A DNA stretch of 64,000 nucleotides from Trebouxia sp. TZW2008. Its lineage: Eukaryota; Chlorophyta; Trebouxiophyceae; Trebouxiales; Trebouxiaceae. The stretch covers positions 253,087 to 317,086 of the forward strand of contig BDIU01000210.1 of the NCBI GenBank assembly GCA_002118135.1, given 5' to 3'. The position numbers and the translations under genes are program-made. The notes beneath the pieces were generated by a model that worked only from the letters and a program-made list of their open reading frames with translations, did not search any database and was not told the DNA's origin. Every line of letters starts with the position of its first letter. Positions within the stretch are counted from its first letter, which is position 1. This document shows, piece after piece, positions 11,231 through 20,478 of this stretch.

Positions 11231-13132
11231 TGCTACCTTGCTTGCATGCTTGCTACTCAGACTTGACTGTGGAAAGTATCTGTCAAATGGGGGCTGCACA
11301 CACGCACAACTGCCAGCAATTATGATCTTTGCTCAATGTTCATGGTTGATCGACAAACAGCATCAGCATCAGCATCAGCATCAGCATCAGCAACACGCTT
11401 GCTGGCTGTGCTGCGTCCTCCTACACTGGAAAAGTCTGTGTCAAAGGGCAGCTGCACTCACGCACGACTGCCACCATTCATCAATACAGACACACAAGTA
11501 GACTGAGAAATTCTCTATCAAAATAAAAGTCGCACACATGCACAATCTCATCATGTCCATAACCTTCTTCATCATCATTGTCAGCATCTTTGTCAGCATC
11601 AACAGCACTGTCTACATGCTTGCTGCTTCGGCTGCCTCATGCTGCTAGACTTGGGGGAATCTGTCAGAAGAAGGTTGCACACATACACAGCTGTCATCAT
11701 CCAACAGCAGCAGCATTGCAGAACATCTCAAATCTGGCAGGAAAACCAAACAAAACAAGAAGAGATTTCAAGTAATTGATCACCATACATGGTCACGAGT
11801 ACTGCATAACCATCAACGCATAAGTTGCTGGCTAGTCAAGATCCACGACCCTGCTAGGTGCATACAAACGCAGTGAACTGCCTGCACAATGCTCAGCCAC
11901 AGCTGTGCATTGCGACAGATTGTGCTGCACTGTACAAAGTCAATTGCGCACACATGACATGGGTGCGCACATCTGGAAAGAATGTGAAGTAGTGACCCAA
12001 TGACATCCCCTAGTGATGACAAGAGCAGTCAGAGCTGACGCAGCTTGAAAGTGCTGTGAATTCTCTTCAGTTGCAATGGCTGCCCTTTTTGTACACTGCT
12101 GGAAAAGCTTATCCTGGTAACAAACAACTGCACTTATCACCAGGTGATTGATCCTACAACAAATTGTCAATGACATGTACCAAGCAGTGAGAATGCAGTG
12201 AGTGGTGCCCAGTGGCATGATGCTTGCACCGTGTGATGTCCTTAGATCAAACAACCTTCATGCACAGTTTGAATGGTTTAGGATAGCACAGGATCAAAGT
12301 TGTTGGAGACAGTGAATTGCTCCAGTACGTACCTAGCTGGGCCTGCTGGGCGTAGCATACAATTAAAATGAATGAATGAGAAATGAATATCAAGCGTGAC
12401 CATACTGCTGTGTATGATTTGTTCGTGTACCTTGTCAGAGGGAGCTCTGCCAGTCAGAGGCACACCACGAGATGCACCAGGCCTCAAAGCAGGTGCATCA
12501 TGGTAGTTGCTGGTGCTTCCCGCAGAGCCAAACCCAAAGTCCTCCCTGTCGCGCAAAGGAGGGCCGCTTTGAGTGCGAAAGACTCCTTTGCCAGCAGTGC
12601 TGTTGCTTGCTGAAGCAGCAAAGCTGTCTCTGCTGTTGTCAGAGGGAATGCGCTCTGGTGGCCCTCTGTTGCTTCTACCTGCGGGCGCTGGTCTGTAGCT
12701 GTATGATGTGCTGCTGCTGGTGCTGCTTCCACCCAGAGGCAAGCTGCTCTGCCAGCTATCGCGGTGGGCACGGTCACGTTGAGGTGGCTCACGCGTCGCT
12801 CGTGCAAAGGAGCTATCGCGAGTTGTTGCGCTGCTCGGGCGTCCGCCAGTCACGGTAGACTCGCGCTTGGGCCGAGCCTTGTTGTCTGCAGAATGAAGAA
12901 GCAAGTTAGGAGGTACGCGCAGATAGGGGGCAAGAGTTGACCTGGATGTTGTTTGCAATAGCGTTCCTGACATACGTGCGCAAGCGTGTGCATGTGCCTG
13001 GCAAACTGAGACTACAGCCTCACCTCTCGAAGCGAACTGTGAAGTCGAGCTGTAATTGTGACCACCTGATGTTCCAGGCGGCCCCCCTTTCTGGAGCCAC
13101 TGCGGAACTAGTGCAGGCTCATCACTGTTCAT
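7261..13132 (-). CDS. Plant-type conserved unknown protein (EPxLVPxWL / FDRDFPSL / FLRSLGW-TEEEI family)
   Basis: Predicted 614 residues from exons 13132-13024, 12885-12431, 10969-10715, 10288-10030, 9338-9192, 8531-8118 and 7466-7261; every junction is GT-AG and the summed phase closes on the stop. Blocks in order: MNSDEPALVPQWLQKGG, a Ser/Arg-rich stretch (RDSWQSSLPLGGSS), PPFDRDFPSLAGRSTASK, ARLEDLAVRQSKQLIPV, PVMTGLGPSLRRLSSGD, EEEAFLRSLGWTEAG followed by DGLTEEEIAAFKANTQ in the next exon, and an acidic SSSDSESD end. From memory, land-plant proteins of unknown role (Ser-rich or mucin-related in databases) share the same order, including an EPxLVPEWL start, an LEELAxKQSRQLIP block and an FLRSLGW-GLTEEEI end. 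Mostly disordered. Three internal exons carry tandem partial copies. Start is the ATG of the EPALVP block. Confidence 0.8.
7400..7626 (-). repeat. Duplicated last exon start (GLTEEEIAAFKANTQ), two copies
   Basis: The acceptor plus GLTEEEIAAFKANTQHLSIK coding segment occurs at 7626 and again at 7466 (160 bp apart). Both accept phase 1. The distal copy reads to the SDSESD stop; the proximal copy reads through into the second in another frame and stops at 7307. They could serve as alternative terminal exons giving different C-termini, but the conserved acidic tail exists only with the distal one. Confidence 0.8.
8911..9030 (-). mobile_element. SINE-like repeat, copy 2
   Basis: Member of a dispersed repeat of about 100 bp with core TTGATTGCTNCNGTACGTAC and GGCCTGCTGAGCCTG (+ strand). 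On the reverse strand it carries AGGCTCAGCAGG, an A-box-like motif, and about 50 bp further AGTTCGATC, a B-box-like motif. It lies in an intron. Confidence 0.6.
9192..9597 (-). repeat. 125-bp tandem array of the PVMTGLxPSLRRLSSGDP exon (3 copies)
   Basis: Three copies start at 9588, 9463 and 9338 (exactly 125 bp apart), each with a TTGCAG acceptor and each accepting phase 1. Only the 3'-most (9338-9192) continues through GDSADGHMS to a GT donor; the first two end at the next unit in TADAIINN without a clear donor. About 60 bp of exon sequence is nearly identical among copies, implying recent duplication. Confidence 0.85.
10523..10694. mobile_element. MITE-like element, pogo/Tc1-mariner type (degenerate)
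   Basis: Starts TACAGTGACTTCCC and ends AAAAGCAACTGTT, with the internal motif GTGGCACCTCTGAGTAAGGA shared with elements at 14.2, 14.4 and 25.3 kb. The 3' terminal repeat has decayed. Located in an intron of the plant-type gene. Confidence 0.6.
10945..11690 (-). repeat. Array of PPFDRDFPSL exon starts (7 copies) with CAG and CAGCAT microsatellites
   Basis: Reading the - strand, acceptor-preceded copies of QPPFDRDFPSLAGR are seen near 11660, 11515, 11437, 11283, 11155, 11070 and 10969. The 10969 copy is the real exon. Others read QLPFDTDFSSVGGRSTASK, QPPFDRYFP, QPPFDRWFPN or are frame-shifted. Interspersed are CAG runs at about 10999-11020 and 11196-11229 and a CAGCAT run at 11358-11391, which may have promoted slippage. 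The acceptor CAG just before the codons survives in most copies. Confidence 0.8.
12268..12385 (-). mobile_element. SINE-like repeat, copy 3
   Basis: Same family as 8911-9030: GGTTTAGGATAGCACAGGAT, then TTGGAGACAGTGAATTGCTC, then CCTAGCTGGGCCTGCTGGGC. Lies directly beside exon 2 of the plant-type gene, in its intron. The A-box analogue on the reverse strand has lost part of its sequence. Confidence 0.6.
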
Positions 13133-13800
13133 GCCCCTGTGCACGGCATACGCAGAGTCTGTATTGGCCTGTCTCGAGCCGGCAGATCTTTATATGTGCT
13201 TTGGCTGCGCTGCCGGGTTTGCCGGTCCACAGACTGTATTGACGACTCGCAGATGTGCCTATGTCTCTAACTGGTACACAGGTCACCGCTCCGAAAGCTG
13301 ACAGACCGTACCGCAGGCTGGCAACGCTTATAACAGTACACACCAAAAGCAGTTCTCTCAACAAAACAAGGTCGCAATTGGAAGTGGGCGCCGGACGAAA
13401 CTATTCGAAGGTCAGACGCAAGACAGATAGAGCTTCAGCAGCGCACGTCCTCGCAAGTCTGTTTGCGCTTGCGAGATACTCCTTCGACCCTCCTGTTCAG
13501 ACGTGCTCCGAACGGACGCCCCGTTTGCAACGCGTGCCGTGCGGTCAAATGCAAAGTCAGTCATCGCTAGCACAATAGCTGTTATTTTGGTCATTTCCCC
13601 GTGTCAGAGAAAGTTGGGTCAAAGCGGCAGTGCGCAAATTCCCCAGATGCATGAGATCACAGGCAACAAAGTTTAACAATCTCAAGCTGAAAATGTGAAG
13701 CCGAGCAGAGGGTTTGAGAGATGGTTGAGAGGATAATAAGCATTATGACCGTTGATTGATCAACCAGAAGCCAGGGGCTGGCCCTGCTATGATGTTGGGT

Positions 13801-15982
13801 TTAATGTGGGGTCCAAAGAATTGGAACCCCATCTTCTCGCCAGCTTATTCTGCCTTCTGCCAGTGCAGCCACAGCTTGAGGATACACCTTGTGCTCCTGC
13901 AAGGTCAAACTGTGCAAATCAGTATCATCAAGTAGGAGCTCAGTCAAAATCTGTCCACTGACTAACACTGACTACAGAACCGAACTGGTTGGAGACAGTT
14001 GATTGCTCCAGTACGTAACTAGCTGGGCCTGCTGAGCCTACTTAGCATACGTTCAGAATGAAATGAATGCATGAAGGAATCAATGTACACGCATGGAGAC
14101 TGAAGCTGGCACATCTTAAACTTGCTGCCTATGTAGGCCCGCAGAAGGCTGGACACACAATGCATGTCAAGCACAACATGACATGATCACAACAGACAGC
14201 CCGCAGTTGCCAGCCAACCACAGTCTGCGCAGTGTCAGACATACAGTGATCTCTTGATACAAGGACACTCGATGCAAAGACATTCTCGATGTAAGGACAA
14301 CGCAACTGGGAACCAAGCACTGCATTCTGAGTACAGCGGCACCTCTGAGTAAGGACAGTTCCATGTAAGGACATTTATCTTGGTAATCAATGCAGTCGTT
14401 TTATAAAGAGATTACTGTAGCGTGTTCTGAACCTTTTGGCTGCAGCTTTTCTCGATGTAAGGACAACGCCATTGGTAACTAATCACTGCATTCTGACTGC
14501 ACTGGTCCCTCTGAGTAAGGACAATTCGATGTAAGGTCAAGTTTCTTGGTGACCAAAGCAGTCGTTACAAAGAGAGTTCACTGTACATGTCTTACCTGTT
14601 CATGGTTTATTTGCGTTGGCACAAAACGGTTTTGGACAAATTGTATGGAGGCAGTGCGGTGCTTCTGTATGCACCTAGCTTGGTCATGGGACATCACTAG
14701 CATGTAACTGATGAAGATGATGGACAAGTCTCAATACATGGACAATGAACAAGCCGTGTGCTTTTGTTGCTGTCAACATGTCTTACCTGCTCGAGCACCC
14801 TAGCAGCCAGTATTTGAGGCGTATCATGTGGGTTGACGGGCACGACTGCCTGTGCTAAGATTGGCCCAGTGTCATACTCCTCGTCTACAAAGTGCACAGT
14901 AGCGCCAGAGTACCGCGCGCCTGAGGCTATGACAGCTTGATGTACTCTCAAGCCGTACAAGCCCTTCCCTCCAAAAGCTGGCAAAAGGCCTGGATGGATG
15001 TTCAGCATGGCATTTTTGTACTCTGCCACAAGAGCCGCAGGCACTAACTGCAATACAGAATGCTGTGGTCAGACATGCAATGGCTCGTAGCTGCTCAGGG
15101 ACTGGCGTAGAAATGGTTTTTGCAGTGCATGCTGTCTCTGACCTAAAGCATGAAGAGTGCTTTATATGCTGTGCATGAGTGCTGCACATAAGTGCAGCAC
15201 AATGGCTCATAACAGGCCTGAACCCTGCTGAGGGATTGGCTTAGAAACATTCTGTGCAGTGCATGCTGTCTCTTTGCTTCATTTTGACAAAAGGAATTTG
15301 CGCTGAGTGCAGCGAGCACCTTTCCTATGCTATTGGCCTGTTACATGCAGCATGAAGTATGCTTTGTATCAGTATCGCACACACCAAAAGCACTCACCTT
15401 GAGGTATCCAGCCAAAATGACAAAATCTATCTGTAGCTCATGTTTCAGTAGTTGTACTAGCGCTGGTGTGTCTAATGGCAAGGGAGCATCTGCAGGTAAG
15501 TCTAGGTATGGCTTCTTTGAGCGGGGGTAACAGAATGTGGGGATGCCAACTTGTCTTGCATATGCCCAAGCGCCACACCCTGGCGCATCACTCACAACAG
15601 CCTATCAGATAAGCACAGCGCAATCAGTTCGCATAAGCAGCACGATGCAGAAGGCAGATAGTGCTGTGCTCACCAATATCTGAGCATGAATGCGCCCCAT
15701 GAGGATGGCATCATGTATTGCTCTGAAGTTGCTACCGCCTCCAGACACGAAGATGGCAAGTTTTGCAGGTTCGTGCGATCTCGGAAAAGTGGAAAGCTGA
15801 GAGGCACCAAGCTGCGCTCTGCAAACTTGGCTTGGCAGTTGCGTTGCCTTTCTGAGGTTTTTTGCTGGCTTCGTCAGCTTTGGTTTCTGATATTGCGTTC
15901 TAGTAGCTTGCCATTGCGAAAGGGATGTCAGCTGCAAGCTTGAAAAAGTATCAAGCGTCTGTAAAGGTTGTGTTAGCAGCAT
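13801..15982 (-). CDS. purN: Phosphoribosylglycinamide formyltransferase, organelle-targeted
   Basis: Catalyses transfer of formyl from 10-formyl-THF to GAR, step 3 of purine synthesis. Exons 15982-15674, 15601-15398, 15047-14787 and 13896-13801, all phase 0, give 289 residues. Motifs: AIFVSGGGSNFRAIHD (phosphate loop), DFVILAGYLK, then LNIHPGLLPAFGGKG with the Asn-x-His catalytic pair, and GATVHFVDEEYDTGPI with the conserved Asp. The last exon, EHKVYPQAVAALAEGR ending DGVPILWTPH, is recognisable only by family knowledge and lies 890 bp downstream. The first about 70 residues are rich in Ser, Gln, Lys and Thr and poor in acids, consistent with a plastid or mitochondrial transit peptide (plant PurN is organellar). 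Start is the first ATG in frame; a GTG lies 21 nt upstream. Confidence 0.93.
13960..14070 (-). mobile_element. SINE-like repeat, copy 4 (in purN intron 3)
   Basis: Best-preserved copy: GAACTGGTTGGAGACAGTTG, ATTGCTCCAGTACGTAACTA, GCTGGGCCTGCTGAGCC. The reverse strand gives TAGGCTCAGCAGG (A-box-like) and, about 45 bp on, AGTTCGGTTCT (B-box-like). Confidence 0.65.
14242..14419. mobile_element. MITE, pogo/Tc1-mariner-like, with TA target duplication
   Basis: Terminal inverted repeats CAGTGATCTCTTGATAC at the left and, reverse-complemented, CAGTAATCTCTTTATAA at the right (14 of 17 match), flanked on both sides by TA. Internal GATGTAAGGACAACGCAACT and CACCTCTGAGTAAGGACA are shared with sister copies. 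No transposase frame; non-autonomous. In purN intron 3. Confidence 0.8.
14453..14585. mobile_element. MITE, 5'-truncated sister copy
   Basis: Shares GATGTAAGGACAACGCCATT and CTCTGAGTAAGGACAATTCG with the previous element and ends GAGTTCACTG followed by TA. The left terminal repeat is missing. It sits about 35 bp from the first copy, so two insertions or a partial duplication occurred in the same intron. Confidence 0.7.
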
Positions 15983-16707
15983 GCCGACGTCAAGCTCGAT
16001 CACACTGCTGAGCTGCTTTCATAGGACACTTGAAAACATCTGTGACTTTCAAACATCCAACCAATCTCACAAATCTGCCGAGCCAGCATCTTAGGGTGAC
16101 GCTGAGCGCGACCGACAAGCGCCGCAAAGTTTGAAGTGTGTTTGACCCGTCCTGCCTCCGAAACCAGAAAAAGTTGCTGCTGTGCAGACCAAAATGGTAA
16201 ATTGCAGTGGATTTCTTGACATGCCTTGCACCTTGCTGAGAATACAGTCATGCTTGCATCAGAGCCGAGCAGAAAGTAGGGACTCAGCATGCATGGCTAT
16301 GACTGGAGTCTAGTGTACAAAATGCAACAGACTCTGTCAAACTTCGAGAAACAAAAAACACAATGTCTGTTTCGTGATGCTCAAGACAAGTCTGCCTGGC
16401 AAGACAGAACTTGTGCCAGCCACAACCCTTAATGCACGCTAAAAAGTGTAAATGATCATCATGACTGAATGCACTCTCAGACTTGCCTTTACATGCTGAG
16501 CACGAAAAGAACAACAGGGCCTAATATCTGATAAGCACAGACAAGCCTGCATGCTAAGGTACGTACAGCATGGACACGCAGAGACTGTGCCTCCCCCTCA
16601 GAGTGCATGACTCAGTCATGTTTTCTGAATTAGCTTCCGTAGTGTGGACACAGCTGCTGTCCGCCCATTGGTCAAGCCATGAGATGGGTGTATCATGTCA
16701 AACAGTA

Positions 16708-19700
16708 TCACTCTTCAGGAGCACTGAGCTCGTCCTCAAGCATCACTTTGCCTTGCCCGCCCACACCGTTCATTGCTTGTTTGACTGCCTCAACTGCCTG
16801 ATCCAGCCGATACTTCTTCCCTGAAATGCAGCAAATCATTTTTGTGACACGCACGTTCTCATGAGGGGCATTGGGTTTAGAAACAAGCATTCAACTATGT
16901 ACGTTGAACGCAACATTTGTGTTGCTTGATGTGATGCCAACGCATAGTGCCCGATGTGGGAGAGTGATATGCAAAACAAAAACAATTTCAGCAGACCTGC
17001 AAGAGGAGGCTTGATTGTCCCATCTTTGAAGTACTGCATGACCTGATCATACACTTTCTGGCGCGCTTCGTCGTTTGGTAAGTCTTCTAGCCACTGCATC
17101 AAGAATGAAACAGTCAATTTGATTCCACTTCTGGCTCAGTCAAAATTGAATTGAGCGATTAGACGCATTACAATAAAGCAGCACACATTTGTAGATCAAA
17201 CATGTCAGTTTGGCTCGGCTCTACTCTACTTGTCAGCACAAAAGTTTGAACTTGACTATAGACTCAGCACAAAAGCTTGAGCGTAAACCCTAAAGCTGCC
17301 CTGCCCTTGGACCTGCCAAGCACATGCAATGCTGAGTTGAGTTTGCGACCCATAAGCGAAGAATTGCTTACTTGCGTCAGCCAAAAGCCCTGGACCTGAA
17401 TTTTTCGGAAATGCAAGTCAAACATGGGCACAATGACCTCCTCCTTGAACAGGCTGAACACGTGTACTTTGCCTCCTTGCCTGGTACCTGCACATAGAGT
17501 AAGTGCCACTCAGCCAATATGTTTGCAAAACACAGCCAAACACACCATCTGATTTTGCATGTACACAGATGGATTTGAAGAGCAATGTGCCCAGCCTTGT
17601 CAGTCTTGATGTTTGGTGTACTGACTGTGAGACTGTCTTGAACTAGCTCTTTGAGGTTGTGTATGACTCTCATTCTGGCTTCTTCCCGTACTGATTTGTT
17701 TATACGGGTTGTCATCGGAAAAGCATTCCATATGCACAGCAACTGCCATGGGGATGCATTAGATTGTTCCCATCCTGATTTGTTTACATGGGTTGTCATC
17801 GAAAAAGCATTCCATATTCACAGCAACTGCCATGTGATGCATTAGATTGTTCCCATCCTTATTTGTTTACATGGGTTGTCATGGGAAGAGCATTCCATGT
17901 TCACAGCAACTGCCATGTGATGCATGAGACTGCACTGTTACATGCATAATGCAACCACTGCATACATGCATGATGCCCACAGCAGGTGCATTTTGCATCA
18001 ACTTTGTTGAACTATGTAGTCAACAACAGTTGAAGCTTGCAGAACAGGACATGCAGAATGAATGCCTGGGTTGCGAGGCATTTGGGGATGTTTGTGCACC
18101 ATGAGCGAGACTGTATACAGTCAGGTGAAGCAAACACAAGGGGCAGGGGGAACCAAGCAGGGCTGGATGAAGGAGCGCGGGGGGGGGAGGAGGGGGGGGG
18201 GGAATGTGGAGAAAGGAACAGGAATTGGTTGCAGATCACTATGTCTGACTCACATGAAGGCAGGTATCTGGATGCTTCGCCGCCAATGGGGTTGATGCTT
18301 GCCCATGCACCTTCACCATTAGTGATCTGCATGACTCTGGCTGCCACATCTTCATCTGTTGTCACAATTACCTCCTCAGCCCTGCAGCCCTACACAAATG
18401 CTTCACCATGCAATGATGGTTTGAAATTTCAAATCTATCATGCAGACAGCCGACCTGTTGCCTGAGACATCTTGATGTGGCCCTACGCAACTACCTCACA
18501 ATGCAATGAGATTGTAGATAGCTCATTGTTTGCCTGGAGCATTTTCCATTAGGCCCTGCACACTCTCATCTGATGTCATAACCACATCTTGTGCCCTTCA
18601 GCCATGCACAGCTGCTACACAATGCAATGATGGCTTTTCAGGCAGCGCAGTTGTCCTGTGCACTTTTCACATTCATGATCAACACGTTGCACTCTGTGTC
18701 TTGGTCCGCAGTCAATATACCATTTGATCAGCTGGCTAGACTGTACAGCACATACCCCAGTTGCTTGGCACAACCACAACAGACAATGCACTGCAAATCC
18801 TCAACCTGATCTGCAACACAGTTGAGGTACAACTTGATCAGCTGGCTGGACGCTATAGCACCTACCCTAGTTGCTTGAGCTCGTCCACAACCTCATGCCG
18901 TCTGACCAGGTTGATGGTCTTAGTGCCGCGGTTCTGCGCCATGCTGATCAGCTCTTTACCCAGCACAGAGTTGGCAGCTTGCTGTAGCAGATACTTGCCT
19001 TCTGGCACTTGTATTACTTCAAGAAAGCCATAAGCTGTCACTGGATTTATCTGCGGAGAATACTTCACACTGCGGTCAATCTGCACAAGATTTTGTTTAA
19101 TGTGCAGCACTCTAAGCTTTACAGGCAAAGGCTTGTAGAAACAGTTTGCCCTACAGCTTAGCTACTGGGCATATGTTTTATAGTGATATTCAGTGTAACA
19201 AAATTGCCAATCATAATATCTTTGCCCAAAGTTAGACTCAAATCAGTCACAGCAACAAAGAAGAGGTTGCAGCATGATTTTTGCTACTCCGTCTGCATGG
19301 CATTGCTGGTTGCCAGGATGATGAACCCATGATCCCATGATGCCAATCTATGAACTGTGTGATTCAAGCAGATGTCCTAATGCAGACACAGAAGGATATG
19401 CAGCATCGAGTTGCATGTACAGGCACATACCAGAAATTGGGCAGCCATGTCATCATTAACATTGCCTGGCACTACCACCTGCACCGCATGCCATTAGTGT
19501 TGTTGTGAGCATTTGAGCTGTTGGGCGGCATAACCTGCAGCGCATGTCATTGCTGCAATCAGCTGCATGACACTGCAGGTGTCAACAGTGTCATGCTAGA
19601 ATGGCAATGCATATGAGCTCAAGCCTTGTAAGCTTGATAAGCAGACCTACCAAATGCTTCTCAGGAACTGCCACGTATTGTTGGTAAGCGCCTTCACCTT

Positions 19701-20182
19701 TAGCAGTCGGCCATGGCACTGCGACCACGCGTTGCCCTTCTGACACCCGTTTTCCGGTCTTAGGACCCAGCTTTTTGACCACGCCGAGCCCTGCATGCAT
19801 AAATTTTTGGCGTTTTGAAGAAGCTTGAGCAGGAACCAAGTGAGGCTGCAAAGTTGGTTGTGATTTGACAGCGGTTGTTGATCTCGCGATTTGGTCGAAA
19901 GATGCACTGGAGGCATCAGCGCTCGGGAGTGCAAGTGGTCTGCTTGCATGCATATGGCGGACCTTCGAGTCCGGGGACCGCTGGAAGCGTGCTTGGCGTG
20001 AACCCTCCGTACCTGCCGCGCATGCAGAACATGTCCGATGGATTGATGGGGCGCAGCAACATCCGCACCAAAACCTCGCCCTCTCCAAGCTCGGACGGTA
20101 TTTCTCTGTCGACAATTTCAATGCTTGCAGAGGGGTCTTCGTCATTGTACTTGGCAATCACTGCAGCTTTTTGCTTGCCCAT
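16708..20182 (-). CDS. Zinc-type oxidoreductase, mitochondrial trans-2-enoyl-CoA/ACP reductase-like
   Basis: Medium-chain dehydrogenase/reductase. Exons 20182-19963, 19790-19651, 19478-19431, 19050-18866, 18381-18254, 17487-17372, 17093-16997 and 16820-16708 sum to 349 codons with consistent phases. Domains: GroES-like N-part with GEGEVLVRMLLRPINPSDMF and GLGVVKKLGPKTGKRV; linker INPVTAYGFLEVIQVPEGKY; Rossmann part ANSVLGKELISMAQNRGTKT with IN.VRR; C-part GKVHVFSLFKEEVIVPMFDL and AVEAVKQAMNGVGGQGKVML. NPSD-x-G-Y and the ANS-LGK segment (Asn-Ser in place of the quinone reductase glycine loop) resemble ETR1/MECR, which makes the last reduction of mitochondrial fatty acid synthesis (family knowledge). 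Other quinone-reductase roles remain possible. Shares a short divergent promoter region with RNASEH2B. Start is a true ATG. Confidence 0.85.
17690..17935. repeat. Intronic tandem repeat, about 86 bp, 3 copies
   Basis: GGTTGTCATCGGAAAAGCAT followed by TCCATATGCACAGCAACTGC recurs near 17708, 17791 and 17873. No coding content is seen. It lies in intron 5 of the reductase gene. Confidence 0.75.
18180..18201. repeat. Poly-G tract in intron
   Basis: A G-run broken by one short AGGA (GGGGGGGAGGAGGGGGGGGG). It is a candidate G-quadruplex on the + strand, in intron 5 just downstream (in gene sense) of exon 5. Confidence 0.5.
18440..18900 (-). repeat. Echo copies of reductase exon 5 start and exon 4 end
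   Basis: Near 18600-18530 the - strand reads an acceptor then codons resembling RAQDVVMTSDESV, a diverged copy of exon 5 (AEEVIVTTDEDV). Near 18780-18725 GATCAGCTGGCTAGACTGTA and the following CCCAGTTGCTTGGCA copy the end of exon 4 and its donor (real: 18890-18835, LKQLG then GTAGGT). So this intron holds both an acceptor-side and a donor-side echo. Confidence 0.65.
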
Positions 20183-20478
20183 GCTGGGGACAACCTATGC
20201 CAAGTTTACAAAATGTGCGCTGAGGATGACCGAGCGCGTGAGCTGTGCATTTTGTTGTGTTGCTCAGCTGCTTGCTTTGAATTGCAACACAACATACAGC
20301 TCCGAAACCAGCAGAGACTCTTTCTCGTGCTTGCTGCAATAGAGGCTCCATGCCGGTTTGCGACAAGCATTCGGCGCCATCACGGAGTCAACCAGCCGCT
20401 TTGAGCGCATAGAAGACTTACATCCAGACAACTTCAGTCGACACGTCGCGAGGTGGTGCAAAAGGAACTTGATCATGC
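20183..20478. promoter_or_regulatory. Divergent promoter region, reductase / RNASEH2B
   Basis: The ATGs of the - strand reductase (20182) and the + strand RNase H2B gene (20479) are 296 bp apart, facing outward. The segment must hold both 5' UTRs and promoters. I see no clear TATA box. Shared regulation is an inference from geometry only. Confidence 0.6.

Noticed and set aside
12278..13144. 288-codon - strand open frame beginning before MNSDEP
   Set aside because: The first codon is GTG, and the frame reads through intron 1 and past the donor at 12430 into the SINE-like element. The real exons are 13132-13024 and 12885-12431.
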